A program made the position numbers and the translations under genes. This document shows, piece after piece, positions 27,410 to 37,315 of a stretch of DNA of 64,000 nt. This DNA comes from Spongorhabdus nitratireducens (lineage in GTDB: Bacteria; Pseudomonadota; Gammaproteobacteria; Pseudomonadales; Endozoicomonadaceae): assembly GCA_947387575.1 (NCBI GenBank), contig CANDOC010000005.1, forward strand, positions 62,001-126,000. The letters are read 5' to 3'. Numbering within the stretch: the first letter of the stretch is position 1; each line of letters begins with the position of its first letter. The notes beneath the pieces were generated by a model that saw only the letters and a program-made list of their open reading frames with translations, did not search any database and was not told where the DNA came from.

Positions 27410-29464
27410 ATGGGTACAGTGAATGTGCGGGCAAGATTTCTCGTTATGTTGGTTGCCGGATTGCCAGGTCTGAGCTTTGCCGGATCTGATGATGGCTTGA
27501 ATGAAATCGTGATTGAAATTAACGCACCGGCCGAACCATTAACTGCCGGGCAAAATCTGTCACTGGAAGGTCTCAACCTCAATAGTGCTGCAGACATGGG
27601 AGAAGCCCTGAATAATGTGCAGGGACTGGAGTCGGGTCGCAAGGGCGGGCGAGGATTTGAACCGATCATTCGAGGTCAGCAGCAATCCCGAATCAGCATT
27701 CTGACTGATGGTACCCGTGCGGCAGGTGCCTGCCCTTCAAGAATGGATCCGCCGGCAGGGCAGTTCAGTCCTGCCGGATATGACCGGGTAACCGTGCTGC
27801 AAGGTATATCAACACTGCAGTATGGTGCCTCACCTTCCGGAGGCATTGTTCTTTTTGAACGTGATCGCAGGCATTTTTCTGACTCAGGCACTTCCGGACG
27901 GATATCGACAGCCTATAAAAGCAACCGTGACAGCTGGCATAGTGAAGCCGACTGCAGATTTGAATCGCTGACTGGCCAGTTACGGCTTTATGCAGAAACT
28001 ACGGATCAGGGTAACTACCATGATGGCAATGGCAATATGGTCAGTGCCGCATGGAAAGGAAGTTCCGGAGGATTGCTGTTTGCACTGCCACTGGCTGGTG
28101 GTTCAAGACTGGAGCTGAATATCGAAACTGTAAATGATAAAAACCTGCTGTATGCCGGTAATGGTATGGATGCACCCTATGGCGACAGTGAATCCTGGCG
28201 ATTGATGTGGCAGGGAACGGCAGGGTGTTTTGACAGTGTGGAGGTTAATTTCTGGCAAACTGCAGTCAGGCATTTAATGGATGATTACACCCTGCGAGAT
28301 CGAAAGCCTGGCAGTCGCTATGGTGTGCGTGCACCATCAACAGCAACAACGACAGGCTTCCGAGCTACCGGTTTGTTTAATCATGATGCTGCTGTCATAA
28401 CGTGTGGTGTCGATTGGCTAAGGACTGAGCAGGATGCCAGTCGTTGGAAAGTGGATAAACAAGGCGTTATTAATAATCGTCTGGTGTCGATGTTGTGGCC
28501 GGATATTGAAATACAGCAGGCTGGATTGTTTAGCGAACTGGATTATGACATTGATGCCCGCAACAGTTTTAAAGCCGGGTTGCGCTATGACTATGTCGAA
28601 ACCCGAGCCCGGAACGCGGTAAAACCTGAATTAAAGCGTGCCAACCCTCAACGCCTTTACAATCAATACAGTGGTTCCGGCAGACTGTCGCGGCATGATA
28701 ATAATATCAGTCTGCTATTGGGCTGGAGTTGTGAGTTAAGTTCGCAGGACACCTTGTCTGTTCAAACCGCACGTACCCGTCGTAGTCCGGATGCTACTGA
28801 GAGTTATATTGCATCATTCGGTGGATGTTGCAGTGGTAGTGGCAGCTGGGTGGGGAATCCCGGGCTGAAACCGGAAACCCATCAGCAATACAGTATGGAA
28901 TTGTTACACCAACAGCAAAAGCTGGAATGGCTGGGGACCATTTGGTGCGATGATGTATCGAATTATATCGAGCGCTATCAGCACCAGGGTGTGACCCGCT
29001 ATCAAAATACTCGGGCCAGACTCTGGGGAGCAGATCTTGGTGGCAGGTTTGCTTACAGTGATTCCTGGAATTATCGTGCGGGTTGTAGCTGGGTTAAGGG
29101 GCGGGACACCTCAAATCATCATGATCTGGCCCAGATACCTCCACTGACACTTACATTGGGAGCGGATTATCTATATCAAGGGCTGCGTTGCAGTGTGGAC
29201 TGGTGGTTGGCAAGGCGGCAAACAAAAATAGACAAAACCAGTGGTCTGGATGCTAGTGAAACACCTGGATATGGTGTGGTGAATTTCAGTAGTGAATATA
29301 AAGTAACTCCGTCACTTGCTTTGCAGGCGGGCCTTGAAAACCTGTTCGATAAAACCTGGGCGCGGCATATCAGCAGTATTTCCAGAGATCCGTTCAGCCC
29401 GGATGCGGTCCGGGTGAATGAACCCGGACGCAGGCTGTGGTTGAAAGCAATCTGTTACTGGTGA
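27410..29464 (+). CDS. TonB-dependent copper receptor (OprC/NosA-like)
   Basis: 684 residues from the ATG at 27410 (AGGA upstream), with signal peptide RFLVMLVAGLPGLSFA. A plug domain follows (about 40-150) with IIRGQQQSRISILTDGTRAAGACPSRMDPPAG and YDRVTVLQGISTLQYG. The 22-strand barrel then contains GGCCSGSGSWVGNPGLKPETHQQ and ends LWLKAICYW with a terminal aromatic. The CPxRMDPP and SWVGNPGLKPETH segments characterise the TonB-dependent copper receptor family, so copper uptake is likely. The gene lies next to tonB and other receptor genes. Confidence 0.87.
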   Translation: MGTVNVRARFLVMLVAGLPGLSFAGSDDGLNEIVIEINAPAEPLTAGQNLSLEGLNLNSAADMGEALNNVQGLESGRKGGRGFEPIIRGQQQSRISILTDGTRAAGACPSRMDPPAGQFSPAGYDRVTVLQGISTLQYGASPSGGIVLFERDRRHFSDSGTSGRISTAYKSNRDSWHSEADCRFESLTGQLRLYAETTDQGNYHDGNGNMVSAAWKGSSGGLLFALPLAGGSRLELNIETVNDKNLLYAGNGMDAPYGDSESWRLMWQGTAGCFDSVEVNFWQTAVRHLMDDYTLRDRKPGSRYGVRAPSTATTTGFRATGLFNHDAAVITCGVDWLRTEQDASRWKVDKQGVINNRLVSMLWPDIEIQQAGLFSELDYDIDARNSFKAGLRYDYVETRARNAVKPELKRANPQRLYNQYSGSGRLSRHDNNISLLLGWSCELSSQDTLSVQTARTRRSPDATESYIASFGGCCSGSGSWVGNPGLKPETHQQYSMELLHQQQKLEWLGTIWCDDVSNYIERYQHQGVTRYQNTRARLWGADLGGRFAYSDSWNYRAGCSWVKGRDTSNHHDLAQIPPLTLTLGADYLYQGLRCSVDWWLARRQTKIDKTSGLDASETPGYGVVNFSSEYKVTPSLALQAGLENLFDKTWARHISSISRDPFSPDAVRVNEPGRRLWLKAICYW

Positions 29465-29499
29465 GGGTATTTTATCTACTCTGACATCAGAGGAGCGGA

Positions 29500-29919
29500 T
29501 CAATTTTCCAGTGCTGACTGATTAATCAAAACGGTAGTTTTTACCTGCTGTCCTTCTGACAGGTCAAAGGCTTCTGTCTTGCCAACCTTGTCGAGCTCAC
29601 TGGTCTTGTGAGGATCTCCAGAGCTGGAAATTTTGGCTGTCACTCGAACACGGTCAGTCCCTGCAAGGGTCAGGTTCGGTAGAATATACATATCTTCAGT
29701 CAACAGAATAGTATCAGGAAGATCGGCTACGGTTAGCTGAGCTGAAGTCAATGGTATTTTATTACCCGGGTGGGATGCATAGACATAGACTGGCCATGAT
29801 GGATCCATACTGGCCTGCAGCGATTCTGCCAGTTGTACCCTGACCTCTATCTGTTTTCCATCTGCTGCGACAGTTGTCAGGGAAAATAATACAGTGAACA
29901 GGAAAGTAATCAGACGCAT
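29500..29919 (-). CDS. Exported protein with CcmI/CycH C-terminal Ig-like domain
   Basis: 139 residues with a signal peptide (1-18). The mature part (VRVQLAESLQASMDPSWPVYVYASHPGNKIPLTSAQLTVADLPDTILLTEDMYILP, then VRVTAKISSSGDP) matches the C-terminal Ig-like domain of cytochrome c biogenesis protein CcmI/CycH as I recall it. Here it stands alone without TPRs or membrane helices. No other ccm gene is nearby. It lies 73 nt downstream of, and on the same strand as, the Fur-controlled TonB receptor, so it may be co-regulated and work in metal or haem handling (inference). Confidence 0.7.
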   Translation of the reverse strand: MRLITFLFTVLFSLTTVAADGKQIEVRVQLAESLQASMDPSWPVYVYASHPGNKIPLTSAQLTVADLPDTILLTEDMYILPNLTLAGTDRVRVTAKISSSGDPHKTSELDKVGKTEAFDLSEGQQVKTTVLINQSALEN

Positions 29920-29992
29920 GGTGTCTTCATCTCCAACGGATTAGCAAGTGTCAGGAGAAGCCTGGTTAAGGCTTCCCCCTTCAGGTCAATAA

Positions 29993-31927
29993 TCAGAAAT
30001 CTACAGTGACGTTTGCAAACAGTTCCCTACCGGTATCTGAATACGTTCCGGCAATGCTATTCTTGTCTTTCTCTGCCGGGTACACGTCAAACATGTTTTT
30101 AACCCCGAAGTTGACTGATACGTTGTCGTTAAACCGCTTGTGGAATGACAGGTTAAACAGGTCGTAACCGGGGATCTTGGCCTTTATGGATCGGGCATTC
30201 GGGCCACGCACTGAACGGGTCTCATATTGAGAGCCGATATACTGCCAGTCGAGTTTGGTCTTCAGGCCGAGAGCTGCCATCTTGTAAGTAACTGCAGCAG
30301 ATACTTCGTGATCAGAGCGTTTTTCCAGTCGCTCGTCAGTATCCTTGTCTTTCGGATCAAGGTAGGTGTGGCTGAAATCGAGCTGGATTGCTTCATTTAC
30401 CCGATAGCCTGCTGTGGTCTCAATACCCTTGATTTTGGCGTTATTGACGTTGGTGTACTGTAACCGGACTACTCCCTGAGCCGGATCAAAGCCCAGTGAT
30501 TTAGTTGTAATCAGATTTTCCACATCATTGTAAAACAGGGTGGTGGAAAAGTTCAGATCACCGGTATGAATGGATAATCCGGCTTCAAATGTTTTGCTGG
30601 TTTCAGGCTTCAGGTTGCCGTTACCGATAATCTGATAGCCGGCGCTTTTATTGGTGTAGATATAGTTCTCTGAGCCTTCGTTGACGGAAGGTGACTTGAA
30701 CCCCTGTCCATACCCGAGTTTGAATCCGATGGCATCATTGAATGCATAATTCAGATAAGCCTTTGGACTGAACTTGCTGCCGTACTGCTTGTGATCATCG
30801 TAGCGGGCACCCGCTGTAAATGTCAGGGAATCAGTCAGGGCAATACGGTCTTCTGCAAAAGCTGACAGATTAGTGAACTTATCCTTGAAGGAAATATCAG
30901 TACGTTCGGACTCTTCTGTAGAGTACTCGGCTCCGGCACTGAGAATCTGGTTATCAGTCAGATTTCCGGTAATATCCAGAGTTGCCATATTCTCGGTGAT
31001 ATTCCGGTTATAGCCGCCGGATATGTTCTTGTTTTTGGACTGACTCTGATAAGCCAGTGCCTTGACATCGAAACCGGCCAGTGATGTTTCGTATCCGACA
31101 CTTACCTGATGACGTTTGATATCGTAGTAGGGGGTTGATGGGTGATCTTCCCTTTCTTCCTTTCCATAAATAATACCCAGTGTCAGCAGATCGTTATTGG
31201 GCAGATTGATACCGGTTTCGGCCAGAATATTGGTCAGCTTTTTACCCTGTTCCGCAGATTTCAGCTGGTTGCCGTTAACATTGAATTCTTTCTGGAATGG
31301 ATCTGATTTCCGGTGCTCAATGGAAAACTTCAAATCTGCTTTGTCAGATAGCGGGCCACGTGCACTATAGCTGACCGCATATTCGTCACCACCATCTGCA
31401 GAGTGTATTTTTGATGCTTCGGCACGGGCTGACTGCTTCCACTCTTTTCCCGCACCTTTAGTAATGATGTTGATAACACCGCCGATAGCGGAAGAGCCGT
31501 AAAGATTGGACATCGGCCCGCGAATAACTTCGATGCGGTCAATCATGCCGACAGGTACCCAGTTATACTGGAAATTTGAAAACGGCACTGTGGCATCGGT
31601 GTCACTGATTCTTTTGCCATCCACCAAAATCAGGGTGTGATCAGTTTGCATGCCACGTATTCTGATCCCTTCACGGCCTGAGCCTACCCGGCTGGTGGAA
31701 AGGCCTGGCAGGGATTCAATAGCTTCCAGCAGATTGGTGGCTCCACTCAACTCAATATCTTCCGCAGTAACAACACTGACAGTACCGGCAAAGTCTTCGG
31801 CAGAAACCGGAGCCTTGGCTGTTACAACAACCGGACTCAGTTCAGTCGGGTCTGTAGCTGCATGGGATTGCAGGGTGATAACAGCAGCTGACAGGAGTGA
31901 TATACGAAACTTTGCTGGTATGGTCAT
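29993..31927 (-). CDS. TonB-dependent siderophore/haem-type receptor
   Basis: 644 residues. A signal peptide (1-23) is followed by a TonB box-like ELSPVVVTA, a plug domain (LLEAIESLPGLSTSRVGSGREGIRIRGM, TLILVDGKRI, IDRIEVIRGPMSNLYGSSAIGGVINIITK) and a beta barrel with SVNEGSENY and GNGNLKPETSKTFEAG, ending FANVTVDF with a terminal Phe. The layout resembles CirA/FepA-type catecholate receptors, which also include vitamin B12 receptors, but the substrate is unresolved. A Fur box upstream indicates iron control. Confidence 0.9.
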   Translation of the reverse strand: MTIPAKFRISLLSAAVITLQSHAATDPTELSPVVVTAKAPVSAEDFAGTVSVVTAEDIELSGATNLLEAIESLPGLSTSRVGSGREGIRIRGMQTDHTLILVDGKRISDTDATVPFSNFQYNWVPVGMIDRIEVIRGPMSNLYGSSAIGGVINIITKGAGKEWKQSARAEASKIHSADGGDEYAVSYSARGPLSDKADLKFSIEHRKSDPFQKEFNVNGNQLKSAEQGKKLTNILAETGINLPNNDLLTLGIIYGKEEREDHPSTPYYDIKRHQVSVGYETSLAGFDVKALAYQSQSKNKNISGGYNRNITENMATLDITGNLTDNQILSAGAEYSTEESERTDISFKDKFTNLSAFAEDRIALTDSLTFTAGARYDDHKQYGSKFSPKAYLNYAFNDAIGFKLGYGQGFKSPSVNEGSENYIYTNKSAGYQIIGNGNLKPETSKTFEAGLSIHTGDLNFSTTLFYNDVENLITTKSLGFDPAQGVVRLQYTNVNNAKIKGIETTAGYRVNEAIQLDFSHTYLDPKDKDTDERLEKRSDHEVSAAVTYKMAALGLKTKLDWQYIGSQYETRSVRGPNARSIKAKIPGYDLFNLSFHKRFNDNVSVNFGVKNMFDVYPAEKDKNSIAGTYSDTGRELFANVTVDF

Positions 31928-32238
31928 GGTGAACTACGTCTTTGTGAGTATTATTGGCTCGGCAATAATACTTAAATGATAATTATTATCAATTGCGTTT
32001 GAGGTTTTTGTTTCTTGCTCTGTGCTTGCGGGTTGTCGTCATGATTAATTACAGGGATTGCGGTTGTTGTTTGTCTCCGTATAATCGCGCGGCATTGACC
32101 CGGACATAATCCGGACCGGAATGACCATGAAAACGTTACCTGTTTTCATGTCAGCAAACAGGCGCCTGTTATTGCTCGTGGTTAGATTGGTGAAGACCCG
32201 GGTGCCAAAGTGGTGCGTCAAAGGGGAGAACCAAAGGG
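31928..32238. other. Divergent promoter region between TonB receptor and yciO-type gene
   Basis: About 310 bp. Apart from the Fur-box match near 31975 I see no gene or other clear signal. Confidence 0.4.
31972..31993 (-). promoter_or_regulatory. Fur box upstream of the TonB receptor
   Basis: AATGATAATTATTATC (31975-31990) matches the core of the Fur consensus, GATAATGATAATCATTATC, with one mismatch over those 16 positions (15 of 19 over the full site). It lies about 45 nt upstream of the receptor start, a position where bound Fur-Fe would block transcription. Confidence 0.75.
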
Positions 32239-32862
32239 ATGAGTCAGCTGTTCAGAATGCATCCGGATACACCTCAGCCTCGGCTGATCCGGCATGCGGT
32301 AGAAATTCTGCGAAAGGGCGGTGTTATTGCATACCCAACCGACTCTGCCTATGCCCTTGGTTGCTGTATGGGTGAGAAGAAAGCACTGGACCGGATTCGC
32401 CAGATACGCCAATTGGGTGATAAACATAACTTCTCACTTATCTGCCGTGATCTGTCCGAACTGGCGACTTATGCCAAGGTGGATAACTCTCTCTATCGCC
32501 TGTTGAAAGCACATACTCCGGGTGCTTACACCTTTATCCTGAATGCCACCACAGAAGTCCCTCGTCGCTTGATGCATCCCAAGCGCCGTACCATTGGTCT
32601 TCGGGTTCCGGATCATGCCATTACCCAGGCACTGCTGGCTGAGCTGGGCGAGCCTTTAATGAGTACTTCCCTGATTTTGCCGGGTGAAGAAGAACCAATG
32701 AATGACTGTGAAGATATTCGCTGGCGGCTGGAGAAGCAGCTGGATCTGATTATTGATGGTGGTTATTGCGGACTGGATCCGACCACTGTGATCAGCCTGA
32801 CGGACGCCGTACCGGAAGTGATCCGTGAAGGTGTAGGCGATGTAGAGCCGTTTGCCTACTGA
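32239..32862 (+). CDS. yciO: YciO-type L-threonylcarbamoyladenylate synthase-like protein
   Basis: 207 residues of the Sua5/YciO/YrdC fold. HAVEILRKGGVIAYPTDSAYALGC provides the N-terminal dinucleotide/phosphate-binding region, with the KHNFSLICRDLSEL, GAYTFIL and KRRTIGLRVPDH segments and a closing STVISL-type strand (PTTVISLTDAVPEVIREGVGD). YciO is a paralogue of TsaC with low or uncertain tRNA-modification activity. In pseudomonads the gene sits between the PHP gene and trpS. Here both sides carry long insertions. Confidence 0.88.
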   Translation: MSQLFRMHPDTPQPRLIRHAVEILRKGGVIAYPTDSAYALGCCMGEKKALDRIRQIRQLGDKHNFSLICRDLSELATYAKVDNSLYRLLKAHTPGAYTFILNATTEVPRRLMHPKRRTIGLRVPDHAITQALLAELGEPLMSTSLILPGEEEPMNDCEDIRWRLEKQLDLIIDGGYCGLDPTTVISLTDAVPEVIREGVGDVEPFAY

Positions 32863-32938
32863 TAGTTATCAGGAAGCGAATATTGTTGCTGATGTCGGCC
32901 GCCTTATTTATCAGGCGGCCATTCGGGCAGGCTGGCTC

Positions 32939-33334
32939 TTAGCAACCAAACTTCTGCTGAATTCTTTTCACCATATCCAGAATTTCATCGATATTAAATC
33001 TGGCCACATCAATATGGTAATACTGCCCGTCCAGCCGAGGCTCTTTGACAGGAGGCTGGATGCAGGCCCCAAACAGCTCGGTCAGGTAGTCGAGAGAACG
33101 ATCAACGGACGCTGAGTCAGGGCAGGTAGGTGTAACGCCAAGATTAATCGTTAACCGGTCATCAACCCAGTGATGCATTCTTACAGCACAACCTCTGGTG
33201 CCAAACGCTGTTTTAATAATTGTTGTATAGCCAACTTCTCCATGACCTCCGGTCTTGGGCTTACCTGTTCTTGAACTCAGGTCATCAAGGTATTCGGCAA
33301 CGGCATACAGTCTGGAATCAGCCTCTCGTGCCAT
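32939..33334 (-). CDS. Hypothetical protein
   Basis: 131 residues with no recognised family. No signal peptide or membrane helix is apparent. It has an N-terminal helix (DSRLYAVAEYLDDLSSRTG), a beta-rich middle (GEVGYTTIIKTAFGTRGCAVRMHHWVDDRLTINLGVTP) and a C-terminal helix (INIDEIL-like FNIDEILDMVKRIQQKF). The His-His-Trp and Cys positions are noted but cannot be interpreted. It is convergent with the yciO-type gene and isolated from other minus-strand genes. Confidence 0.6.
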   Translation of the reverse strand: MAREADSRLYAVAEYLDDLSSRTGKPKTGGHGEVGYTTIIKTAFGTRGCAVRMHHWVDDRLTINLGVTPTCPDSASVDRSLDYLTELFGACIQPPVKEPRLDGQYYHIDVARFNIDEILDMVKRIQQKFGC

Positions 33335-33798
33335 ATCAGTATCATCTCTTTAATGATTAAAAGGGCGGGCAATTCTGGATATTGTCCAGATAAGAAGAAA
33401 GGGCATTTACGGCCTCTGTTTAACCGCTTCCGGTGCCCTTGAACTGAAGTCGTCACGAATCTGGATGGCAAAGTTATACCCGGCCGTAAGTATATAATTA
33501 TGTAACTAATGTGATATTTACTCTGGATTGCTGCGGAAACTACTGATACTCTGCAAGCCATCTGGGAAAAGCAGTACAGAATTCGCGCTGGTAGCATTGC
33601 CCCCCACTTTACATGGCAGTTGCATCAGCCAGCGAATTGATATCGCACCAAGCAGCCGTGAGCGGAACAAGTAGCCGTGAGCAGAAAATGCAGCTCACAC
33701 CGAAAAATAAACAGTGCCACAGAGCCTGATAGAGCTGCATTCTCATATTAAAAATAAAAACAAGCGATACAAGAATAAGAAAAACAAAGAGGGACAAC
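33335..33798. other. Intergenic region upstream of acs
   Basis: About 460 bp without a supported gene. It holds a 10-bp direct repeat AGCCGTGAGC (33654-33663 and 33673-33682, 19 bp apart). A partial inverse copy follows (GCAGCTCAC near 33690). These could be binding sites for an acs regulator; nothing more can be said. Confidence 0.35.
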
Positions 33799-35748
33799 AT
33801 GACGGAAGTAACTGTTTATCCGGTACAGCCGGAGGTGAAGTCGTCAACTCTTGCGGATAATGACCGCTATCTTGCCATGTACCAGCAGTCTGTCGAAGAT
33901 CCTGAAGGATTCTGGAGTGAACAGGCTCAACGTCTTGATTGGTTCAAACCTTTTACCCAAGTGAAGGATGTCTCCTTCGCCAAAGAAGATCTGCATATCA
34001 AATGGTTTTACGACGGTGAATTGAATGCGTCGTACAACTGCCTGGATCGTCACCTGGAAAAAATGGGCGATCAGACCGCCATTATCTGGGAACCGGACGA
34101 GCCGGGTGCAGAGCGCAAAGTGTCCTATCGTGAACTGCACGAAATGGTCAACCGCATGGCCAATGGTCTGAAAAGCCTGGGCGTGAAGAAAGGCGATGTG
34201 GTTGCGATCTACATGCCGATGATCGTCGAATCAACGGTAGCCATGCTGGCCTGTAGCCGGATCGGTGCTATTCATTCCGTTGTTTTCGGCGGTTTCTCAC
34301 CCGAAGCCCTTTCTGGTCGGATTATTGACTCTAACGCCAAGGTGGTACTGACTGCTGATGAAGGTCGTCGAGGTGGTAAATCTGTGCCACTGAAGGCCAA
34401 TGTTGATCTGGCGCTGGAAAATCCGGACGTTAACACCATCAAGAAGGTGGTCGTGTTCCGTCATACCAAGGCTGATATTGCCTGGAACGATGCCCGCGAT
34501 GTGGACTGGAGTGAACTGTCTGAACAGTCTTCTGCGGTCTGCGAACCTGAAGTGATGAATGCGGAAGATCCGCTGTTTATTCTTTATACCTCTGGTTCTA
34601 CCGGCAAGCCTAAAGGCGTACTGCATACTACTGGTGGTTATCTGGTTTATGCGTCAATGACTCATGAATATGTCTTTGACTACAAGCCGGGTGATGTGTA
34701 TTGGTGTAACGCTGATATCGGTTGGATTACCGGTCACTCTTATGTCACCTATGGTCCGCTGCTGAACGGTGCAACCATGGTGATGCATGAGGGTATTCCC
34801 CAGTATCCGACCAAGAACCGCCTGAGCCAGATTGTCGACAAGCACCACGTTAATATTCTGTATATTGCTCCGACTGCAATCCGGGCCCTGATGGCAGATG
34901 GTGAAGAATCTGTTAAGGGAACCCACCGTAGCAGCCTGCGCCTGCTGGGTTCTGTCGGTGAGCCGATTAACCCGGAAGCCTGGCACTGGTACTACAAGCA
35001 TATTGGTAACCAGTCCTGCCCGGTTGTTGATACCTGGTGGCAGACTGAAACCGGTGCAGCGATGATTACTCCGCTGCCGGGTGCGACCGATCTGAAACCT
35101 GGTTCTGCAACCCGTCCGTTCTTTGGTGTACAGCCAGCACTGGTAGATGGTGAGGGTAATGAGCTGGAAGGTGCAGTCGATGGCAACCTGATTATCAAGG
35201 ACAGCTGGCCCGGTCAGGCACGGACTGTTTTCGGTGACCATGACCGCTTTATCCAGACCTACTTCTCTACTTTTGATGGTGTTTACACTACTGGTGATGG
35301 CGCTCGTCGTGATGAAGACGGTTACTACTGGATTACCGGCCGGGTGGATGACGTCCTCAACGTATCTGGTCACCGAATGGGTACCGCAGAGATCGAATCT
35401 GCACTGGTTGCTCATACCAGTATTGCTGAAGCAGCAGTGGTTGGTTATCCGCACGATATCAAGGGGCAGGGCATCTATGTGTATGCTTCCCTGTACCATT
35501 ATGTCGAGTGCTATGACACTCTGGTTGCTGACCTGAAAGCCTGGGTTCGCAAGGAAATCGGTCCGATTGCTACGCCGGATATTATCCAGCTGGTACCGGA
35601 TCTGCCCAAGACCCGTTCGGGCAAGATCATGCGCCGGATTCTGCGCAAGATTGCTGCTAATGAGTGTGACAGTCTGGGAGATACCTCAACCTTGGCTGAC
35701 CCGAGTGTGGTTGATCATTTGATTGAGAATCGGATCAGTACTTCCTGA
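33799..35748 (+). CDS. acs: Acetyl-CoA synthetase
   Basis: 649 residues (E. coli 652) of the ANL superfamily. The phosphate-binding loop ([21 protein letters not shown]), the DTWWQTETG motif, [40 protein letters not shown] and the C-terminal catalytic Lys in [13 protein letters not shown] are all intact. It activates acetate to acetyl-CoA through acetyl-AMP, and the Lys is the usual acetylation control site. A ribosome site (GAGGGACAAC) precedes the ATG. A strong terminator follows, so acs is a single-gene unit. Confidence 0.97.
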   Translation: MTEVTVYPVQPEVKSSTLADNDRYLAMYQQSVEDPEGFWSEQAQRLDWFKPFTQVKDVSFAKEDLHIKWFYDGELNASYNCLDRHLEKMGDQTAIIWEPDEPGAERKVSYRELHEMVNRMANGLKSLGVKKGDVVAIYMPMIVESTVAMLACSRIGAIHSVVFGGFSPEALSGRIIDSNAKVVLTADEGRRGGKSVPLKANVDLALENPDVNTIKKVVVFRHTKADIAWNDARDVDWSELSEQSSAVCEPEVMNAEDPLFILYTSGSTGKPKGVLHTTGGYLVYASMTHEYVFDYKPGDVYWCNADIGWITGHSYVTYGPLLNGATMVMHEGIPQYPTKNRLSQIVDKHHVNILYIAPTAIRALMADGEESVKGTHRSSLRLLGSVGEPINPEAWHWYYKHIGNQSCPVVDTWWQTETGAAMITPLPGATDLKPGSATRPFFGVQPALVDGEGNELEGAVDGNLIIKDSWPGQARTVFGDHDRFIQTYFSTFDGVYTTGDGARRDEDGYYWITGRVDDVLNVSGHRMGTAEIESALVAHTSIAEAAVVGYPHDIKGQGIYVYASLYHYVECYDTLVADLKAWVRKEIGPIATPDIIQLVPDLPKTRSGKIMRRILRKIAANECDSLGDTSTLADPSVVDHLIENRISTS

Positions 35749-35780
35749 ACACTAGAGTAACCAAAGTACTGTAAATTTGA

Positions 35781-35820
35781 AAAACCACATCCTGACTTGA
35801 ATCAGGATGTGGTTTTTTTA
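35781..35820 (+). terminator. Intrinsic terminator after acs
   Basis: A perfect 15-bp stem (AAAACCACATCCTGA with TCAGGATGTGGTTTT), a 6-nt loop and a T-run, 33 nt past the acs stop. Confidence 0.9.
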
Positions 35821-35893
35821 TGGTATTTATTTATTAATTCCGCACTTGATCTAGGATGCTAAATCATAAGTTCACTAATTGCGGAGAGAATTA

Positions 35894-37291
35894 ATGTATA
35901 AATCAGGGGGAATACTTGTTTTATGCCTTTTCTTTGCTGTTACCGTCTCTGCAGGTCTACATAAAAATAAAACTTCTGATAGTTTTACACCTTTAGAACA
36001 AATTAAGGATTATTTTTCATGTGTTGAAAGCTCAGCATTTTTAGAATATGAAATGCTGTCGCATGTGCTAGAGAATAATTCTTTTCCTGATCTTCGTTAT
36101 TTTAATTTCGCGCCGGATAGTCTTATTGCAGGCCCATTTTTGAGTTGTTGTAGGAGAAATAGACCTGAACGAAGAGTTGGACAAACATACTCATCTTCGA
36201 TAGCAGAAATTTCTTATAGGGTTGAAAGAAACTCCTTAACCTATGACACTAATACTCAAACAAGAGAACTGGTTGAGGTGATTCTAGCTGAATTAAGAAA
36301 TGGCTCTATCCCAGAAAGTGGAAGGGATGGAAGTATTGTGACTCTGGAGGGTGATGTTATCTATAATGAGCTCCTCTGGCCTATTGTTGTGTATGATGCA
36401 TCGGTTATTACTCGAGACTCTAGAGAATGGGTTTCATTTCAACGAGAGTGTGAGTGGGGTAGAAAATTATGGAGCTATGATTTTTTTTCTGAACTATATT
36501 GTGCTTTTGGTGGAGATTTTAACACAAACGATCCGGAACCCACTTGTCAGGTTTTTTCCCGATATGATAAAAGTTTGATGGATTTATTAGTTCCTTCGGA
36601 TAAATCAAGTAAATATATTGGTATTAAACCTGAGCTGTTGCTGGGATATGTTTACAATCTATTGGGTGGTATCTTAAGCCTGAATAGAGATCATGGAGCT
36701 GTTCATATTTGTCTTTTTCCTAGTTTGATTGATGTGGTTGAAGATGATAGCGCCGAAAGCCAGAGTCATGTTTTAATCGGTTGTCTTGATGCAATTTTTC
36801 CGCAAGGAACCCAGGTAAATGATATTGATTGTCCTGAAACTTTTTTACCGCCCGAGATTATATTTGGAGAAGATGAAGAACCAAGATATGAAGCATCTCT
36901 TTCTGTTTCTATGTGGCAGTTGGCTATTATTTTGGGGATGATGGCAGACATCGACTTTTTCTATCAGTTCTATTGCGGGAGTCTTCCTGATGCATTGGAA
37001 GGTCCTGATAATATAAACATGAAAGAATTTTCCCGGTCACTTCAGAAGAAAGTGACAACAAATATCCATGCTTATGGTGTTCATAATTTATATGCAAGTT
37101 CGTTAGGTCATTTGAAAGCGGAAAGCTGCTTTTACTCATTAGATAATATATCAACAAATGGTATTTTACTTATAATGGCAGCCTACCTTTTGCACCCAGA
37201 TGCAAGCCAAAGACCAGGGTTGGCAGACGTGGTCACTTTCCTTAGACAGTTTTCTGACATGGAGCCGAGATTCTTAGAGCTTGCATTGTAA
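35894..37291 (+). CDS. Secreted protein with degenerate protein-kinase fold (pseudokinase-like)
   Basis: 465 residues from the ATG at 35894 (GGAGAG 5 nt upstream). Residues 1-20 look like a signal peptide (GGILVLCLFFAVTVSA). The C-terminal half follows protein-kinase subdomain order and spacing. An alpha-E-like helix leads to VHICLFPSL (His271; the HRD Asp position is Cys273), then LIGCLDA at the DFG position (Gly296 for Asp), and PPE at 319-321 for APE. VSMWQLAIILGMM stands for DxWxxG, and HPDASQRPGL keeps the conserved Arg (440). Catalytic residues are lost, so a pseudokinase is inferred. The gene is visibly AT-rich compared with its neighbours, suggesting recent acquisition. Confidence 0.6.
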   Translation: MYKSGGILVLCLFFAVTVSAGLHKNKTSDSFTPLEQIKDYFSCVESSAFLEYEMLSHVLENNSFPDLRYFNFAPDSLIAGPFLSCCRRNRPERRVGQTYSSSIAEISYRVERNSLTYDTNTQTRELVEVILAELRNGSIPESGRDGSIVTLEGDVIYNELLWPIVVYDASVITRDSREWVSFQRECEWGRKLWSYDFFSELYCAFGGDFNTNDPEPTCQVFSRYDKSLMDLLVPSDKSSKYIGIKPELLLGYVYNLLGGILSLNRDHGAVHICLFPSLIDVVEDDSAESQSHVLIGCLDAIFPQGTQVNDIDCPETFLPPEIIFGEDEEPRYEASLSVSMWQLAIILGMMADIDFFYQFYCGSLPDALEGPDNINMKEFSRSLQKKVTTNIHAYGVHNLYASSLGHLKAESCFYSLDNISTNGILLIMAAYLLHPDASQRPGLADVVTFLRQFSDMEPRFLELAL

Positions 37292-37302
37292 GACGACCGG
37301 TC
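37291..37302. promoter_or_regulatory. Operator copy 1 for the adjacent TetR regulator
   Basis: AGACGACCGGTC, containing the 8-bp palindrome GACCGGTC, lies 14 nt ahead of the tetR start. The same 12-mer recurs ahead of the oxidoreductase gene at 37966. It resembles NemR-type operators (TAGACC-N4-GGTCTA). Confidence 0.6.
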
Positions 37303-37315
37303 ATATTATTCCCCC

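Noticed and set aside
34654-35499. 281-codon open frame antisense to acs
   Set aside because: It lies wholly within the conserved acs gene and shows no domain or start signal.
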